Source of the DNA: Rhodanobacter sp.
Lineage (GTDB): Bacteria; Pseudomonadota; Gammaproteobacteria; Xanthomonadales; Rhodanobacteraceae
Length of the DNA stretch: 64,000 nt
NCBI GenBank assembly: GCA_030148505.1
Contig: JASBTI010000045.1
Location: 1-64,000 of the forward strand
Direction: 5' to 3'
The translations under genes and the position numbers were made by a program. Positions within the stretch are counted from its first letter, which is position 1. The number at the start of each line of letters is the position of its first letter. Shown one piece after another: positions 63,507 to 64,000 of the stretch. The notes beneath the pieces are model-generated. The model was not told the DNA's origin. It did no database searches and saw nothing but the letters and a program-made list of their open reading frames with translations.

Positions 63507-64000
63507 ATGAAGCCCCTCGCTCCACCTCAATCTGCCGCGCCAGCCGAACGCCGACTGCGGCTGCTCAGCTGCAATATCCTGGCTGGTGCCAGCGTGCAGC
63601 GTTATAGCGAGTATGTGACCCGCAGCATCAATGCGGTGCTGCCGGGCCGCCACAAGATGGATAACCTGGATCAGCTCGCCGAAGTGCTGCCGCAGTTCGA
63701 TGTGATCGGATTGCAGGAAGCCGACGCGGGCAGCCTGCGCTCGGGGTTTCTCAACCAGACCCGCTACCTGGCCGAGACAGCCGGCATGCCGTTCTGGAGC
63801 CACCAGCCTAACCGGCCGGTGGCACGATTGGCACATTCGGCAAATGGCTTGATCAGCCGTCTGGAGCCGCATTCGGTGCTGGATTATGCGTTGCCGAGCC
63901 GGATCCCGGGTCGCGGTGCGCTACTGGCCCAATTTGGAGAAGGCAGGAACGCACTGGCCGTGGTAATCGCCCATCTGTCGCTGAGTTCCCAGGCGCGCGG
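63507..64000 (+). CDS. Endonuclease/exonuclease/phosphatase-fold protein (5' part)
   Basis: The first 164 residues of a protein that runs off the right edge. It begins MKPLAPPQSAAPAERRLRLL, then SCNILAGA, where the Asn matches the metal-site Asn of the family, and DVIGLQEADAGSLRSGFLNQTRYLAETAG, whose LQEAD gives the metal-binding Glu. NALAVVIAHLSLSSQARG includes the late AHLSL block. This fold covers nucleases, inositol phosphatases and sphingomyelinases; the exact substrate cannot be told from this part. ATG 63507 has weak support upstream. Confidence 0.85.
   Translation, partial: MKPLAPPQSAAPAERRLRLLSCNILAGASVQRYSEYVTRSINAVLPGRHKMDNLDQLAEVLPQFDVIGLQEADAGSLRSGFLNQTRYLAETAGMPFWSHQPNRPVARLAHSANGLISRLEPHSVLDYALPSRIPGRGALLAQFGEGRNALAVVIAHLSLSSQAR

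Overview
The window reads as chromosomal DNA of a high-GC gammaproteobacterium, most likely of the Lysobacterales (Xanthomonadales), perhaps Rhodanobacteraceae. This rests on the mix of genes (YcgL, DUF2244, FadL, a PutA without DNA-binding domain, a ctaC-ctaD-ctaE block, a giant membrane-anchored ankyrin protein) and on base composition. The genus cannot be named from the sequence alone. I saw no tRNA, rRNA, CRISPR array, transposase or phage gene.

Layout. (1) 1-1146: the end of an unknown gene, then a leftward pair, a short phosphatidylserine decarboxylase and a coupled small membrane protein. (2) 1594-4720: leftward FkbM methyltransferase and polysaccharide flippase, separated by long stretches with no gene. 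(3) 5194-28879: a very compact leftward exosortase A (XrtA) exopolysaccharide operon of 19 genes, many joined by ATGA or GTGA overlaps. In transcription order it encodes a priming sugar transferase, outer-membrane export lipoprotein, chain-length regulator, tyrosine autokinase, outer-membrane beta-barrel, ATPase, deacetylase, FemAB-like protein, glycosyltransferase, XrtA fused to EpsI, glycosyltransferase, asparagine-synthase-like amidotransferase, sulfotransferase, two glycosyltransferases, ATP-grasp ligase, alpha/alpha-toroid protein, O-antigen-ligase-like protein and a last glycosyltransferase. (4) 29703-32062: leftward pair making UDP-N-acetylhexosaminuronic acid (WbpO/WbpP type). (5) 32626-37937: an accessory cassette of a FeeM-like N-acyl amino acid synthase, an Acg-like nitroreductase, a PEP-CTERM protein behind a clear sigma-54 promoter with two copies of an upstream motif, and a ThiF/E1-like adenylating enzyme. 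(6) 38036-42395: leftward cytochrome c oxidase genes, including a 43-residue protein, but without ctaG (cox11) in its usual place. (7) 42664-64000: ordinary metabolism and housekeeping (putA, an aldehyde dehydrogenase, fadL, ycgL, ankyrin protein, heptosyltransferase-like GT9, CPA2 antiporter, dcp, bioD, msrC, engB, cytochrome c4, two DsbA-like proteins, start of a phosphodiesterase/nuclease-fold protein).

How the parts fit. Regions 3 and 4 together would build, modify and export a polysaccharide that probably contains an N-acetylhexosaminuronic acid. XrtA would cleave and sort proteins with a PEP-CTERM tail, and the only such protein in the window is the one at 36050-36868. The genes around it are adenylating (ThiF), redox (nitroreductase) and N-acylating (FeeM-like) enzymes. 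That combination is my best candidate for a little-described system: a lipid-amino-acid or peptide modification linked to XrtA-dependent surface sorting. This link is inferred from gene context and is not shown by the sequence itself.
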